The position numbers and the translations under genes are program-made. The notes under the pieces were generated by a model, which did no database searches, had not been told where the DNA came from, and saw only the letters and a list, made by a program, of their open reading frames with translations. This document shows positions 20,515-30,991 of a stretch of 64,000 bases of DNA, piece by piece. Where the stretch lies: NCBI GenBank assembly GCA_005110385.1, contig DUDT01000014.1, forward strand, positions 62,001 to 126,000, given 5' to 3'. This DNA comes from Candidatus Melainabacteria bacterium. GTDB taxonomy: Bacteria; Cyanobacteriota; Vampirovibrionia; LMEP-6097. Numbering within the stretch: the stretch's first letter is position 1; every line of letters begins with the position of its first letter.

Positions 20515-23085
20515 ATGAGCGTAGTTGATGGTTTTAAGAATTTTTTCGGAGTAAAGGCTGTTACAGCCAATAATGTAAATAATACACCATCAACTAGTAA
20601 TGATCCTGCAGCCACAGAAGCAATTAATAAAAGTAAAGAAAGAATACTTACACTTGCAGAAGAACGAAATGTTCAGCTGGATCTGGGTCTGGGCTTAGAA
20701 CTCAATACCAGCTTATTTGATAATGCTATAGCCAATACATCAATAATAAAGACTACAAACACTAGTAATAGCACTTTCATAACAAATGATCAAAATACCA
20801 CTATCCTTAATGACGCTAATAATAATACTATCCGTTCAGGTGCGGGAAATGATTTTATCAGCAATAACGGTGATGAAAACGACATAAATACTGGTCGTGG
20901 TAATGACATCATCTCTAGCGAGGGGGATGCCAATATAATATATACTGGTGCTGGTAAAGACTATGTAGATACTGTTGGTGATGACAATATTATAAGTACT
21001 GGTTCTGGTGATGATTTTGTATATAATACTGGGGATGCTAATGATATAAATTTAGGACGCGGGAATGATTTTCTTGACAGTACTGGTGATGACAATATTA
21101 TAAATTCCGGTAGAGGCGATGATACCTTATCAATTAATGGCAATTCTAACTCTATTGATAGCGGGTCTGGCAAAGATTTCATAACCATTAACGGCAAAGA
21201 TAACTCTGTAGACGCTGGTTCTGGTAACGATACTATTTTACTGGGTAAAGATTCTACTGATTCCGTAATAAACGCAGGCAGCGGCAATGACAACATTAAC
21301 GTAGGAAATATGGTCAAAGATAGTAAAAATACTATCAATGGTGGTGAGGGAACTGACACTGTAACACTCACTGGTAGCGCTAATGATTACAAAGTAATAA
21401 GCAACAAAGATGGCAGCAAAACATACACACACAACACTAGTAATGCTGCTCTTACCATTGGGGCTGATGTTGAGAATGTCGCTTTTACTGTAGCCACAAA
21501 AGATGAAACTATCACCAATACTGGTGATAATAAAACCATCGCTACTGGTGCTGAAAATGACGTAGTTAATACAACAGGGAAAAACAACACCGTCAACACT
21601 GGGGTAGGAGATGATGTTATTGATAGTGAAGGTAGTAATAATAAACTCTCACTAGGAGATGGTTTAGATGTGGTTCAGAGCAAGGGTGATTCAAACACCA
21701 TAGACTCTGGCGCTGGTGACGATGTTGTAATCAGCACTGGTAATTCAAATACTATCAACTCTGGCTCTGGCTCTGATAATGTGGAAATTAAAGGCAATAA
21801 TAATACCCTAAATTCAGGAGCGGACAGAGATATTGTTAGAGTGAATGGAGATTCCAATATTGTAGATAGTGGTGCTGGTAATGATTCCGTAACTATTCAT
21901 GGTAAAAACAATGTGGTAAATACAGGAGAAGGTAATGATCGTATCGGTATCGGCAGGAATGCAAGTGGATCTATAGTAGATGCTGGTACTGGCAATGATC
22001 ATATATGGGTTGGTAATTTAACCAAAGATAGTGTTACTAGTATTACTGGAGGAGCTGGAACTGATACGGTGAGCTTGCATGACAGTGCTAATGACTATAA
22101 CTTGACTACTATGGATGATGGTACAAAAGTTTACACAAACAAAAATACTAATGCTGTCATTAGAGTTTCTGCGGACGTTGAAACAGTTAAATTCAGGGAA
22201 AATACAGTACAAGATGGAACTACCGTAAAAGATAATACAGATGATAAAACTATTACAACAGAGGCTGGAAATGACAAGATATATAGCTCTGGGAAAAATA
22301 GTACTATCAATTCTGGAGCTGGTGATGATCGCATTGATGTAGTTGGTGAGAATAGTAAAATCAATGCTGGTGAAGGAAATGATGTAGTCTTAGTATCCAA
22401 TAAAATAAATGGTACAAATGTAGATGGTGGTGCTGGTAATGACAGAATAGTAGTAGATACTATTTTAGAAAAAGGTACTATGTCTGTTAAAGGTGGCGAA
22501 GGACAAGATGTCTTAGTCTTAGGTGGTTCTGCTGAAAATTACACAATAGTAACAAACAATGATGGCAGCAAGGTTTACACGGACAAAGCAACTGGATCAG
22601 TTATAAATATCGCAGCTGATATCGAAACTATTAATTTTAAAGGAACTGGGCCACAAAGCCGTTGGAGAGAGCATAACAGCAATAAAACAATACTCACCAG
22701 CACTGGTAATGATTTAATAAATACTACTGGCGATAACAATAAGGTTCAAAGTGGTGCTGGCAACGATACGATTACGGCATCTGGTTCAAATACCAATATA
22801 CAAAGCGGTGAGGGTAATGACATAGTTCGCTTACGTAGCGGCAGTAGAGGAGGCACTATTGATGCCGGAACTGGAAATGATAGTATTTTTATAGATAAAA
22901 TTACTACTCAAGGTGGTGTGCTTGATATAGACGGTGGAGCAGGTTATGACATTCTATCTTTAGCTGGTCCAATGGCTGATTATACGATTACGGAGAATAA
23001 AGACGGTAGTAAAACATATATCCACAGAGCAACTGGTACTAGAATTGAAATTGCTTCTGATATTGAGGATGTTAAATTTGGCTAA
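20515..23085 (+). CDS. large RTX-like Gly/Asp nonapeptide repeat protein
   Basis: Dozens of xGxGND/GxGDDxI repeats alternating with GDxNxI units, in blocks separated by ANDYKVISNKDGSKTYTHN-like segments. Confidence 0.8.
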   Translation: MSVVDGFKNFFGVKAVTANNVNNTPSTSNDPAATEAINKSKERILTLAEERNVQLDLGLGLELNTSLFDNAIANTSIIKTTNTSNSTFITNDQNTTILNDANNNTIRSGAGNDFISNNGDENDINTGRGNDIISSEGDANIIYTGAGKDYVDTVGDDNIISTGSGDDFVYNTGDANDINLGRGNDFLDSTGDDNIINSGRGDDTLSINGNSNSIDSGSGKDFITINGKDNSVDAGSGNDTILLGKDSTDSVINAGSGNDNINVGNMVKDSKNTINGGEGTDTVTLTGSANDYKVISNKDGSKTYTHNTSNAALTIGADVENVAFTVATKDETITNTGDNKTIATGAENDVVNTTGKNNTVNTGVGDDVIDSEGSNNKLSLGDGLDVVQSKGDSNTIDSGAGDDVVISTGNSNTINSGSGSDNVEIKGNNNTLNSGADRDIVRVNGDSNIVDSGAGNDSVTIHGKNNVVNTGEGNDRIGIGRNASGSIVDAGTGNDHIWVGNLTKDSVTSITGGAGTDTVSLHDSANDYNLTTMDDGTKVYTNKNTNAVIRVSADVETVKFRENTVQDGTTVKDNTDDKTITTEAGNDKIYSSGKNSTINSGAGDDRIDVVGENSKINAGEGNDVVLVSNKINGTNVDGGAGNDRIVVDTILEKGTMSVKGGEGQDVLVLGGSAENYTIVTNNDGSKVYTDKATGSVINIAADIETINFKGTGPQSRWREHNSNKTILTSTGNDLINTTGDNNKVQSGAGNDTITASGSNTNIQSGEGNDIVRLRSGSRGGTIDAGTGNDSIFIDKITTQGGVLDIDGGAGYDILSLAGPMADYTITENKDGSKTYIHRATGTRIEIASDIEDVKFG

Positions 23086-23165
23086 TCAAGGAAGACTCAT
23101 CTTAAATTATGATTCCCCGATCAAAGATTTCAAATTACATGCGAGAATCAAGCATATAGATTGCT

Positions 23166-24404
23166 ATGTCGCTCCACTCTCTTACAATTAACTTCCTCAC
23201 TGACTACGGTCTTGCTTTGCACAAACATGGCTTAGCTGCTCATAATCTAGAGAGTGTGATGACTAATGTCGCAAATGCTTTAAAAGTGAAGGTAGATGTC
23301 TTTTCGACCCCAACATTACTATTATTATCGCTTGAATCAGAAGAAGGGGAAAGATTACAAATCGCTAAGCGACTAAGACCGGGTGATGTTAATTTAGATC
23401 GATTATCTCTGCTCGATGAACTTGGAGATAGCTTAATTGAAAATGGACTAAGCGTAGAAGTAGCTTACAAGCGACTCTCTGCGATTAATCGCAAAAAAGC
23501 TAACTACCCAGCATGGCTAAAGACCCTTTCCTACGGGATAGTAGCTCTGGCTGTTGCTATCATTTTCTCTGGAAGTCCAATTGAGATCCTAACTTCAGGA
23601 GTCGGTGGATTAATAGTTGGCTTTATCAGTAATTATTTAGCCAAAGCTTTTAATGTTGAGCGTTCCTTGGAGTTTTTACTTGCCTTTGTAATATCTTTAT
23701 TTACCTACGGCTGTTTTTCTTTAATTACTTATTTTCATTTAGGATTTGAATTCAATAGCAATCTAGTAAATATCTCGTCTCTAATCTATCTTGTCCCTGG
23801 AGTAAGCCTCACTATCTCAATGGCAGAATTAGCTACGGAAAATTTAGTTTCAGGAACCGCTCGCCTAATGGGTGCTGTAATGGTTTTATTAAAATTAGTT
23901 TTTGGTTTAATTATGGGGATTTTTGCAGGTCAACTCTTCTTTACAAACCCAGTGATTGAACTCAGCTTGAAACCAGAGTATCCATTTAGCATATTAGCTA
24001 TAGCCATACTTATCGCTTCAATTGCTTTCACTTTCCTTCTAGAAGCACGTTTTCGAGATATAAAATGGATAATACTTTCATCTTTTTTTGGTTTTGGTAT
24101 TTTTAAAATCTGTTCTTTGTATTTTAGTAATCCATTTGCTCCGACCTTCATCGCAGCTTTAATAGTAGGTCTAGCTGGTAGTTTATACGCTCGTTACCTT
24201 AAACATCCAGCGATTACGATACTTTTACCTGGAATTACTTTATTGGTTCCTGGTAGCATGGGGCTTAAAGGCTTAACATTAGTATTAGAAGATAATACAG
24301 TGCTGGGTTTAAATCTTTTAATAAGGGTATTCTTTACTGGGATGGCGATAGTAGCAGGACTGCTGCTAGCTAATATTTTAATTCCACCGAAACGTAGTCT
24401 CTAA
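23166..24404 (+). CDS. threonine/serine exporter (ThrE) family protein
   Basis: LHKHGLAAHNLESVMTNVANAL N-terminal domain plus about 10 TM helices; LVPGVSLTISMAELATENLVSGTARLMGA, LLVPGSMGLKG. Confidence 0.85.
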   Translation: MSLHSLTINFLTDYGLALHKHGLAAHNLESVMTNVANALKVKVDVFSTPTLLLLSLESEEGERLQIAKRLRPGDVNLDRLSLLDELGDSLIENGLSVEVAYKRLSAINRKKANYPAWLKTLSYGIVALAVAIIFSGSPIEILTSGVGGLIVGFISNYLAKAFNVERSLEFLLAFVISLFTYGCFSLITYFHLGFEFNSNLVNISSLIYLVPGVSLTISMAELATENLVSGTARLMGAVMVLLKLVFGLIMGIFAGQLFFTNPVIELSLKPEYPFSILAIAILIASIAFTFLLEARFRDIKWIILSSFFGFGIFKICSLYFSNPFAPTFIAALIVGLAGSLYARYLKHPAITILLPGITLLVPGSMGLKGLTLVLEDNTVLGLNLLIRVFFTGMAIVAGLLLANILIPPKRSL

Positions 24405-24539
24405 AAATCATAAATTATCCCCATCATCACAACTCGATTTTCTGTGTTTTCATTGAATCCACCATTTTAAATTTTATTTCCTGTATCTAATAGCTCTTTA
24501 CTATACAATATTACAGGAGTACATATACTTAATAAAACC

Positions 24540-25184
24540 ATGATATCCCTTGATTTAGAGAAGATTACAGAAAGCCTAAGGCTACGCCTTTCAGAATATA
24601 GATTCAAACATACACTCTCTGTTAGAGAGACAGCCTTGAATTTCACTAAGTCATTACAGGAGAAAGGTCTTCAAGACTTAGTAGCAGAAAAAGCCGTTCT
24701 AAATGATCATTACCTAAAAAAAATAGAAACAGCTGCTTTATTACACGATTATGCTAAAGAATTAGAGAATAGTGAACAGCTTCATCTTGCAAAGTTCTAT
24801 GGATTAGATGTTTACCCTGCAGATTTAGAAAGACCCAATCTTTTGCATGCTCGTAATGGAGCGATGCTGGCAGAAGAAGAATTAGATATTCATGATACGG
24901 TGATACTGTCTGCGATAAGAGAGCATACTTTTGCTGGAGTGAATATGACCTTCGCTTCTAAAATAATTTTCTTAGCAGATATGGCAGAGCCTTACAGAGA
25001 TGACTTAGATAAAGACCCTGATCTAGAACATATTAGAGAGCTTATTTATAAAGAGCATAATTTAGAAGCAGCTTTAATTTTTGGCTTGCAAATAAAAATA
25101 CAGGATACTATCAAATCGGGGAAAATGATACACCCCCTTGCGGTTACCGCTTGGAATAGCATTGTTGGTAAATATAAACAGTAG
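24540..25184 (+). CDS. yqeK: YqeK-like HD-domain hydrolase
   Basis: RFKHTLSVRETAL, ALLHDYAKEL, AIREHTFAGVNMTFASKIIFLADMAEPYR. Confidence 0.9.
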   Translation: MISLDLEKITESLRLRLSEYRFKHTLSVRETALNFTKSLQEKGLQDLVAEKAVLNDHYLKKIETAALLHDYAKELENSEQLHLAKFYGLDVYPADLERPNLLHARNGAMLAEEELDIHDTVILSAIREHTFAGVNMTFASKIIFLADMAEPYRDDLDKDPDLEHIRELIYKEHNLEAALIFGLQIKIQDTIKSGKMIHPLAVTAWNSIVGKYKQ

Positions 25185-25211
25185 AAGCAGCTTCATTACC
25201 GTAAAATTAGT

Positions 25212-26024
25212 ATGAGAATTTTATATAATTTAGAAGAATTAGAAGCAGCGAAGAATGAGTATAAGCAATACAGCATTGCTTTTATTCCGACTATGGGAGC
25301 CTTACATGCAGGGCACTTATCATTGATTGATAAAGCTAACTCTGTTGCAGAGAAGGTCATAGTAAGTATTTTTGTAAACCCCCTACAGTTTGGTCCGAAT
25401 GAAGATTTTAGTCAATATCCTCGCGATATAGATCGAGATATAAATTTACTAAAAAGTAAAAAAGTAGATTACCTTTTCTGCCCTAATTTCACTAAGGATG
25501 AGCTTCTTAAAATCAAGCAGCTCCAAGCAGAGCCTAAATTAGCAGATATACTCTGTGGAAAATTTAGGAAAGGCCACTTTGATGGAGTTGTGACCATAGT
25601 TAATTATTTTTTTGAATTGATAGAGCCAGATTATGCGATATTTGGCGAGAAAGATTATCAGCAGTTAAAGATTATCGAAACGATGGTAAATAATCTTTCT
25701 TTAAATGTCAAAATCTTAGCAGCAGAGATTCTTAGAGAAGAATCAGGTCTAGCAATGAGTTCAAGAAATGTTTATCTAAGCCAAAGCTCTAGAATAAAAG
25801 CCGATGAAATTTATAAAAACCTCTGCAGTATGTCAGCAGAAATAAGTAAAATACTTGCTGGCGACATTGAACTGAACAAAAAAATTCAAAGAATTATTGA
25901 TTCTTACAAGGAAAAGTTTATTAACAGCGGCTTTGAGATTGATTATATAGAATATCACTGGTCAAGAATACTTATTGCAGCAAGAGTAGACGGTGTAAGG
26001 TTAATTGATAATATTGGCGTGTAG
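25212..26024 (+). CDS. panC: pantothenate synthetase
   Basis: AFIPTMGALHAGHLSLIDKA, VSIFVNPLQFGPNEDFSQYPR, FGEKDYQQL, EESGLAMSSRN. Stop TAG lies inside the repeat element at 26021. Confidence 0.97.
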   Translation: MRILYNLEELEAAKNEYKQYSIAFIPTMGALHAGHLSLIDKANSVAEKVIVSIFVNPLQFGPNEDFSQYPRDIDRDINLLKSKKVDYLFCPNFTKDELLKIKQLQAEPKLADILCGKFRKGHFDGVVTIVNYFFELIEPDYAIFGEKDYQQLKIIETMVNNLSLNVKILAAEILREESGLAMSSRNVYLSQSSRIKADEIYKNLCSMSAEISKILAGDIELNKKIQRIIDSYKEKFINSGFEIDYIEYHWSRILIAARVDGVRLIDNIGV

Positions 26025-26101
26025 CCGAACGAATAAGTTCAAGAGCGAGGATCGAGAGGACAACAAAAACGCAGACAATAGAGTGCGCTAGCGGTCTCTA
26101 C
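26021..26101. repeat. dispersed palindromic-type element, copy A (intergenic)
   Basis: gtagccgaacgaataagttcaagagcgaggatcgagaggacaacaaaaacgcagacaatagagtgcgctagcggtctctac; begins GTAG and ends CTAC; shares blocks with copies B, C and D. Confidence 0.75.
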
Positions 26102-26104
26102 GAT

Positions 26105-26839
26105 TTATTTTTTCACAGCAATAGCAAGCCCAGACTGAATAGCCAAGATCGCACTGTCAAAAAGCTCTGAATTTGCAAGCATAGTATTAAATTTGCGAAT
26201 AGCTGATATGCGGTGATCATTATTATCTGGATCAAGCACCTCAGAATTATAAAGCCCTAAAACATTGTCAACAAGAAGCAATCCGCCTGATTTCAGTATT
26301 TTTTCAGCAAAAGTAAAATACGTGGGGTAGTTAGTTTTATCGGCATCAATAAATATAAGATCAAAACTATTTGCTGATTGCTTTTTTAAAAAATCGAAAG
26401 CATCTCCTTCAAGAACTTCTACGATGGAGTCTAATTCTGCCTTTTCAAGATTGGCTTTAATGATAGGTACTTGCTTACTAGATTTCTCTAAGCACGTAAG
26501 TAAAGGGTACTGCCTTAAACTTGTTCGTTCAGCTACACGCTCACCTAGAACCCCCTCGCGATCTTCAATTTCTGCGTTTTCACCCGCCTTCGCCAGGTTA
26601 CTTTTTAAAGCTCGGGCTAGCCAGACAGCACTATAACCAAAATATGAACCAATCTCTAAGACTCTTTGAGGCTTATGAATTTTAATTAAAAGCTCTATAA
26701 GCTTACCTTGATCTGGACCAATATTCATCATAGGTCCAGATGCTAAACTCTGTTGCTTAATTATATCTTTTAAAATTTCATCCTCTAATTTAAAAGTTTC
26801 TGAAATATAATCAATAACACCGTCTCGAAAATCAGACAT
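26105..26839 (-). CDS. class I SAM-dependent O-methyltransferase carrying an in-frame repeat insertion
   Basis: RVLEIGSYFGYSAVWLARAL, FDLIFIDADKTNYPTYF, GGLLLVDNVLG; family fold interrupted by NLAKAGENAEIEDREGVLGERVAERTSLRQ. Confidence 0.92.
   Translation of the reverse strand: MSDFRDGVIDYISETFKLEDEILKDIIKQQSLASGPMMNIGPDQGKLIELLIKIHKPQRVLEIGSYFGYSAVWLARALKSNLAKAGENAEIEDREGVLGERVAERTSLRQYPLLTCLEKSSKQVPIIKANLEKAELDSIVEVLEGDAFDFLKKQSANSFDLIFIDADKTNYPTYFTFAEKILKSGGLLLVDNVLGLYNSEVLDPDNNDHRISAIRKFNTMLANSELFDSAILAIQSGLAIAVKK
26512..26601 (-). repeat. dispersed element, copy C (30-codon in-frame insertion in O-methyltransferase)
   Basis: Minus strand contains ggtgaaaacgcagaaattgaag...gtgtagctgaacgaacaagtttaagg, matching the core and end of copies A, B and D. 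Confidence 0.75.
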
Positions 26840-27819
26840 TATTTTTTAACTTTCTTCTTCACTTGATTAAGAATCTCTCTCTCTATACTCTTTTGGATTG
26901 AATAAAATAAGGCGATCTCTTCCTCGACAAATCTCTCTGCTTCTAATAGAAAATCCTTGACAGACTTTATTGGAATAGTATTAATTACATCTTTAACGCT
27001 ATCTACAATACTGTGTGTATGCTCCGCAGAGCTAACTTTATCTTCTTGAACAATCTCCTCTAATGTTCGTTCTTCTTCAATTCCAGCAGTAGTATTCGTT
27101 TTTCCTTGCTTCAATTTTAATAGCTGAGCCACTAAACTACCCATTTGAGCAATAAAGAGCGGTGAGGATTTATCTAAAATATTCGTATTCATCATCGCCG
27201 AAAGCATATTCGTATAATCTCTTTTAGTCATCATACTTGCAAGTGCAGGAGGACTAGCTAATAACCATGAAGCGAAATCTTTATTACTCAAAACATTTCT
27301 AGACATATTAGCAAAATCAGTACGCTCCTGTGCTGGTAAGGCTTTTGGTGATTTGAGATTATCACGCCCTACATTAGCAGCTGATACTAAATTAATTTCA
27401 CGAGAAAAATCTTTATAAATTGGTTGATGCGAATATTCATCAAAACGAACGCCTCTCTCAGCAGTCTTAATACGAGCACTTTCATCTAATAAGGGCTTAT
27501 TTAAAAGATTCTTACTATTTATTGCATCTAAAACATAGTTAAAAAGCTCATCATAGGTAAAAGTTTGATTAGGATATGAACGTAATATATCCCCTAAAGC
27601 ATTAGAGATAGTTGCTGTCGATACTTGCAGCCTAGTTCCGTATTCTTCTAATCTCCTCGAATAATCATCAACAATATGCAAGAATCTGTCAGTTTTAACT
27701 ATTCGATTACTATCATTTAAAAAATCACGAGAAGAGATATTAGGCTTCAAGCGAGGGTCTCTAATCCTATGAGAGAAGTTTGAGTTATTTATTGAGGGTA
27801 GTGATGATGAATTATCCAT
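26839..27819 (-). CDS. hypothetical protein
   Basis: 326-aa ORF in an apparent operon with the O-methyltransferase; no recognised domain. Confidence 0.6.
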   Translation of the reverse strand: MDNSSSLPSINNSNFSHRIRDPRLKPNISSRDFLNDSNRIVKTDRFLHIVDDYSRRLEEYGTRLQVSTATISNALGDILRSYPNQTFTYDELFNYVLDAINSKNLLNKPLLDESARIKTAERGVRFDEYSHQPIYKDFSREINLVSAANVGRDNLKSPKALPAQERTDFANMSRNVLSNKDFASWLLASPPALASMMTKRDYTNMLSAMMNTNILDKSSPLFIAQMGSLVAQLLKLKQGKTNTTAGIEEERTLEEIVQEDKVSSAEHTHSIVDSVKDVINTIPIKSVKDFLLEAERFVEEEIALFYSIQKSIEREILNQVKKKVKK

Positions 27820-27967
27820 GGTCAGGTAGCTTACCTTTCCTATGCCACTAGTTTAAAATTCTAGCATTTTTAAGATTTTTGAAAAAATCTTCTTGTACTA
27901 ATTGAGTTTTTGCATTTATAATCACAGGATAGTTAGTTTAAGAGCACTAATTAAGGAGATAAATTAG

Positions 27968-28243
27968 ATGAATAGAGCTGAATTGGTTGCGAAGATCGCC
28001 GAAGAGACTCAAATGACTCAGAAACAAGTTGATACAATGCTTGCTTCTTTCATTGAAGTCGTAAAAAATAGTGTTAAAGCTGGAGAAAAGGTAACTCTAA
28101 CTGGCTTTGGTACATTTGAAAAACGCCACAGAAAAGAAAGAGAAGGAAGAAACCCACAGAACGGTCAGAAAATACAGATCCCAGCTTGTGACGTTCCAGG
28201 ATTCTCTCCAGGAAAACAGTTTAAAGAAGCTGTTAATTCTTAG
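27968..28243 (+). CDS. hup: DNA-binding protein HU
   Basis: MNRAELVAKIAEETQMTQKQVDTML, GTFEKRHRKEREGRNPQNGQKIQIPA. Confidence 0.97.
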   Translation: MNRAELVAKIAEETQMTQKQVDTMLASFIEVVKNSVKAGEKVTLTGFGTFEKRHRKEREGRNPQNGQKIQIPACDVPGFSPGKQFKEAVNS

Positions 28244-28283
28244 TTCGATTAAAAGCATTAATACACTTTTAATTTAAATATCT

Positions 28284-28318
28284 AAAAAATAGCGAGATAG
28301 ATATCTCGCTATTTTTTT
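28284..28318 (+). terminator. rho-independent terminator downstream of HU
   Basis: aaaaatagcgagat ag atatctcgctatttttt hairpin with T-tract. Confidence 0.9.
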
Positions 28319-28424
28319 AAAGATAGTAACAGCACATGAGATTAAAGTTATTTTCACCACTTCCCTAATGATTATTACAATGTTTGAAAAAATAGTATAA
28401 TCAAAATCTACACCCCAATTATTT

Positions 28425-30989
28425 ATGACAAGTTCAGGCGCAGCAGAAGAATCTTTCCGTAACGGCGGAAAAACCGTTGATATTAACGTTCAAGATGAAA
28501 TGACTAAAAGTTTCATCTCTTATGCGATGTCAGTTATAGTCTCTAGGGCTATTCCAGACGTGAGGGATGGGTTAAAGCCAGTTCACAGAAGAATACTGTA
28601 CGCGATGCATGACATGAACATGTATCCAGATAAGCCCTTTAAAAAATGTGCTCGTATAGTTGGTGAAGTTCTAGGTAAATATCATCCTCACGGCGATACA
28701 GCCGTGTATGACTCTTTAGTAAGAATGGCGCAGCCATTCAGCTCTAGATACATGTTAATTGATGGTCATGGTAACTTTGGTAGCCTTGATGACGGGCCTG
28801 CTGCGATGAGATATACGGAAGCGAAGCTTCAAAAAATCTCAGTAGAAGCACTCTCTGACATAGAATCAGAAACCGTAAATTTCACAGATAACTTCGATGG
28901 CTCATTACAGGAACCAGAAGTACTTCCATCTAAAATACCTAATTTACTTTTAAATGGTGGTACGGGTATCGCAGTTGGTATGGCGACTAATATTCCTCCG
29001 CATAACTTAAAAGAAGTAATGGAAGGACTTATAGCTTTAGTAGATAATCCAGAACTGAGCATAGATGAACTTTTAAAAATCATTAAGGGTCCAGATTTTC
29101 CAGCAGGCTGTACGATAGTAGGCCGCCAAGGTATCAGAGAATACTTTGAAACAGGTAGAGGTTCTGTCACTCAAAAAGGAACCTATGTTATCGAAGAAAA
29201 TGACAAAGGTCGTCAATCCATCGTCATTACTGAGTTACCTTATCTTGTAGGTGCAGAAGCTTTCGTTAGCAAAGTAGCTGAGCTAGTTAAAGCAGAAAGG
29301 CTTACTGGCATTGCGGATGCGAATGATGAGACTGGTAGACAAGGTACTAGAATAGTTATTAAATTAAAGAAAGATGCTAACGCAAATGTAATAGCAAATA
29401 ATCTTCTGAAATTCACTCCATTACAGCAGAATTTTTCTGTAAATATAGTAGCCCTTGTAAAAGGCAAGCCTAGACAGCTTGGCTTATTACCGATACTCAG
29501 AGAGTTTATAGAATTCAGAGTAGAAGTAATAACCCGCAAGGCTCAATTTGATTTAAATAAAGCGATAGCTAGAGACCATATATTAATGGGCTTACTGAAA
29601 GCACTAGCTAATATTGATGCCGTAATTGCCCTTATCAAAGAATCTGAATCGAGTGATTCAGCTAGACAGGGTTTAATCGAGAAATTCGAACTTAGTCTAG
29701 AACAGGCTAATGCCATCCTTGAGATGCAATTAAGACGCTTAACTGGTTTAGAGCATGAGAAAATCGAAAATGAGCATGAAGAGTTAACTAAACTGATAGC
29801 CGAACTTAAAAACCTTCTATCAAGAAGAGACTTGATTTTAGAAGAAGTTAAAAAGCAGTCTAGAGAATTAATTGAAAAATATGGTGATGAAAGAAGAACA
29901 AAAATAACCAGCGAGCAAGGTGAACTAAATATGGAAGACCTTATCGCAAATGAGCGTATGGTTCTCTTCCTTACTAGACAGGGTTATATAAAACGCATTC
30001 CACTAGAAACTTTTGAAAGACAGAGAAGAGCTACTAAAGGTAAAGGTGGCATTAAGACTAGAGATGAAGATGATCTTCAGGACTTCTTCTCGACTTCCAT
30101 GCATGACACACTTTTATTCTTTACGAATAAGGGCTTAGTTTATAGCGCTAAAGTATTCGACGTAGTCGAAGGAAGCCGTCAGCATAAAGGTCAAGCCTTA
30201 GTTAATTTAATAGCTGTTAAACCAGATGAGTCCATTACAGCTGTTCTTCCTATAAGTATTTTTGATGAAGGGCATTACTTAACCATGCTTACTTCCCAAG
30301 GAGTAATTAAGAAGACTGCTCTATCGGAGTTTGAATCTGTAAGGAAATCTGGAATAGTAGCACTGAATTTAGATGATAATGATTCTCTAAATTGGGTTAG
30401 AGTAACCGATGGTACTAAGACTTTAGTTTTAGGTACCGCAGATGGTATGGTCATTCGCTATGACGAAGGTGAAGTTAGAGGTATGGGACGCGCTGCTAGA
30501 GGGGTTAGAGCCATTAGCATGCGTGAAGGTGATTATTTAGTTGGCTTCGACATAGTACCTTCTAATAATGAGAATATAGATCTTCTGATTATTACGAATG
30601 ATGGCTACGGTAAGCGAGTTAAGATCGGTGAATTTAGAGTACAAGGCAGAGGTGGTCTTGGTCTTATCGCTATTAAATTCAAATCACCAAATAGTAAAAT
30701 GGCTTGCTTAATTAACATTGAAAGTAAGCAGGAATTTATGATCGCTACTTCAAATGGTGTCATAGTCAGACAGATGGCAGAGAATATATCTCAGCAAGGA
30801 CGCATGGCGACTGGTGTTAAGGTTCAGAATATGGATAGCAATGATTCTGTAATTTCCGTTAACAAAATTACGAGCATCGAAGAATCAGGCATTGAGAATA
30901 ACAACCTTGATTCGCTGCCTAATGACAGCATGCCAGAAGACATGGATCCGATGGATGATTTTGTAGCAGTTGACGACGAAAATATGTAA
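28425..30989 (+). CDS. gyrA: DNA gyrase subunit A
   Basis: [64 protein letters not shown]-terminal beta-pinwheel repeats. Confidence 0.97.
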   Translation: MTSSGAAEESFRNGGKTVDINVQDEMTKSFISYAMSVIVSRAIPDVRDGLKPVHRRILYAMHDMNMYPDKPFKKCARIVGEVLGKYHPHGDTAVYDSLVRMAQPFSSRYMLIDGHGNFGSLDDGPAAMRYTEAKLQKISVEALSDIESETVNFTDNFDGSLQEPEVLPSKIPNLLLNGGTGIAVGMATNIPPHNLKEVMEGLIALVDNPELSIDELLKIIKGPDFPAGCTIVGRQGIREYFETGRGSVTQKGTYVIEENDKGRQSIVITELPYLVGAEAFVSKVAELVKAERLTGIADANDETGRQGTRIVIKLKKDANANVIANNLLKFTPLQQNFSVNIVALVKGKPRQLGLLPILREFIEFRVEVITRKAQFDLNKAIARDHILMGLLKALANIDAVIALIKESESSDSARQGLIEKFELSLEQANAILEMQLRRLTGLEHEKIENEHEELTKLIAELKNLLSRRDLILEEVKKQSRELIEKYGDERRTKITSEQGELNMEDLIANERMVLFLTRQGYIKRIPLETFERQRRATKGKGGIKTRDEDDLQDFFSTSMHDTLLFFTNKGLVYSAKVFDVVEGSRQHKGQALVNLIAVKPDESITAVLPISIFDEGHYLTMLTSQGVIKKTALSEFESVRKSGIVALNLDDNDSLNWVRVTDGTKTLVLGTADGMVIRYDEGEVRGMGRAARGVRAISMREGDYLVGFDIVPSNNENIDLLIITNDGYGKRVKIGEFRVQGRGGLGLIAIKFKSPNSKMACLINIESKQEFMIATSNGVIVRQMAENISQQGRMATGVKVQNMDSNDSVISVNKITSIEESGIENNNLDSLPNDSMPEDMDPMDDFVAVDDENM

Positions 30990-30991
30990 TT

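Noticed and set aside
20961-22400. Many antisense ORFs (Ser/Pro/Leu-rich) opposite the RTX-like gene
   Set aside because: They mirror the repeat codons of the plus-strand gene and have no independent start context or domain; artefacts of repetitive coding sequence.
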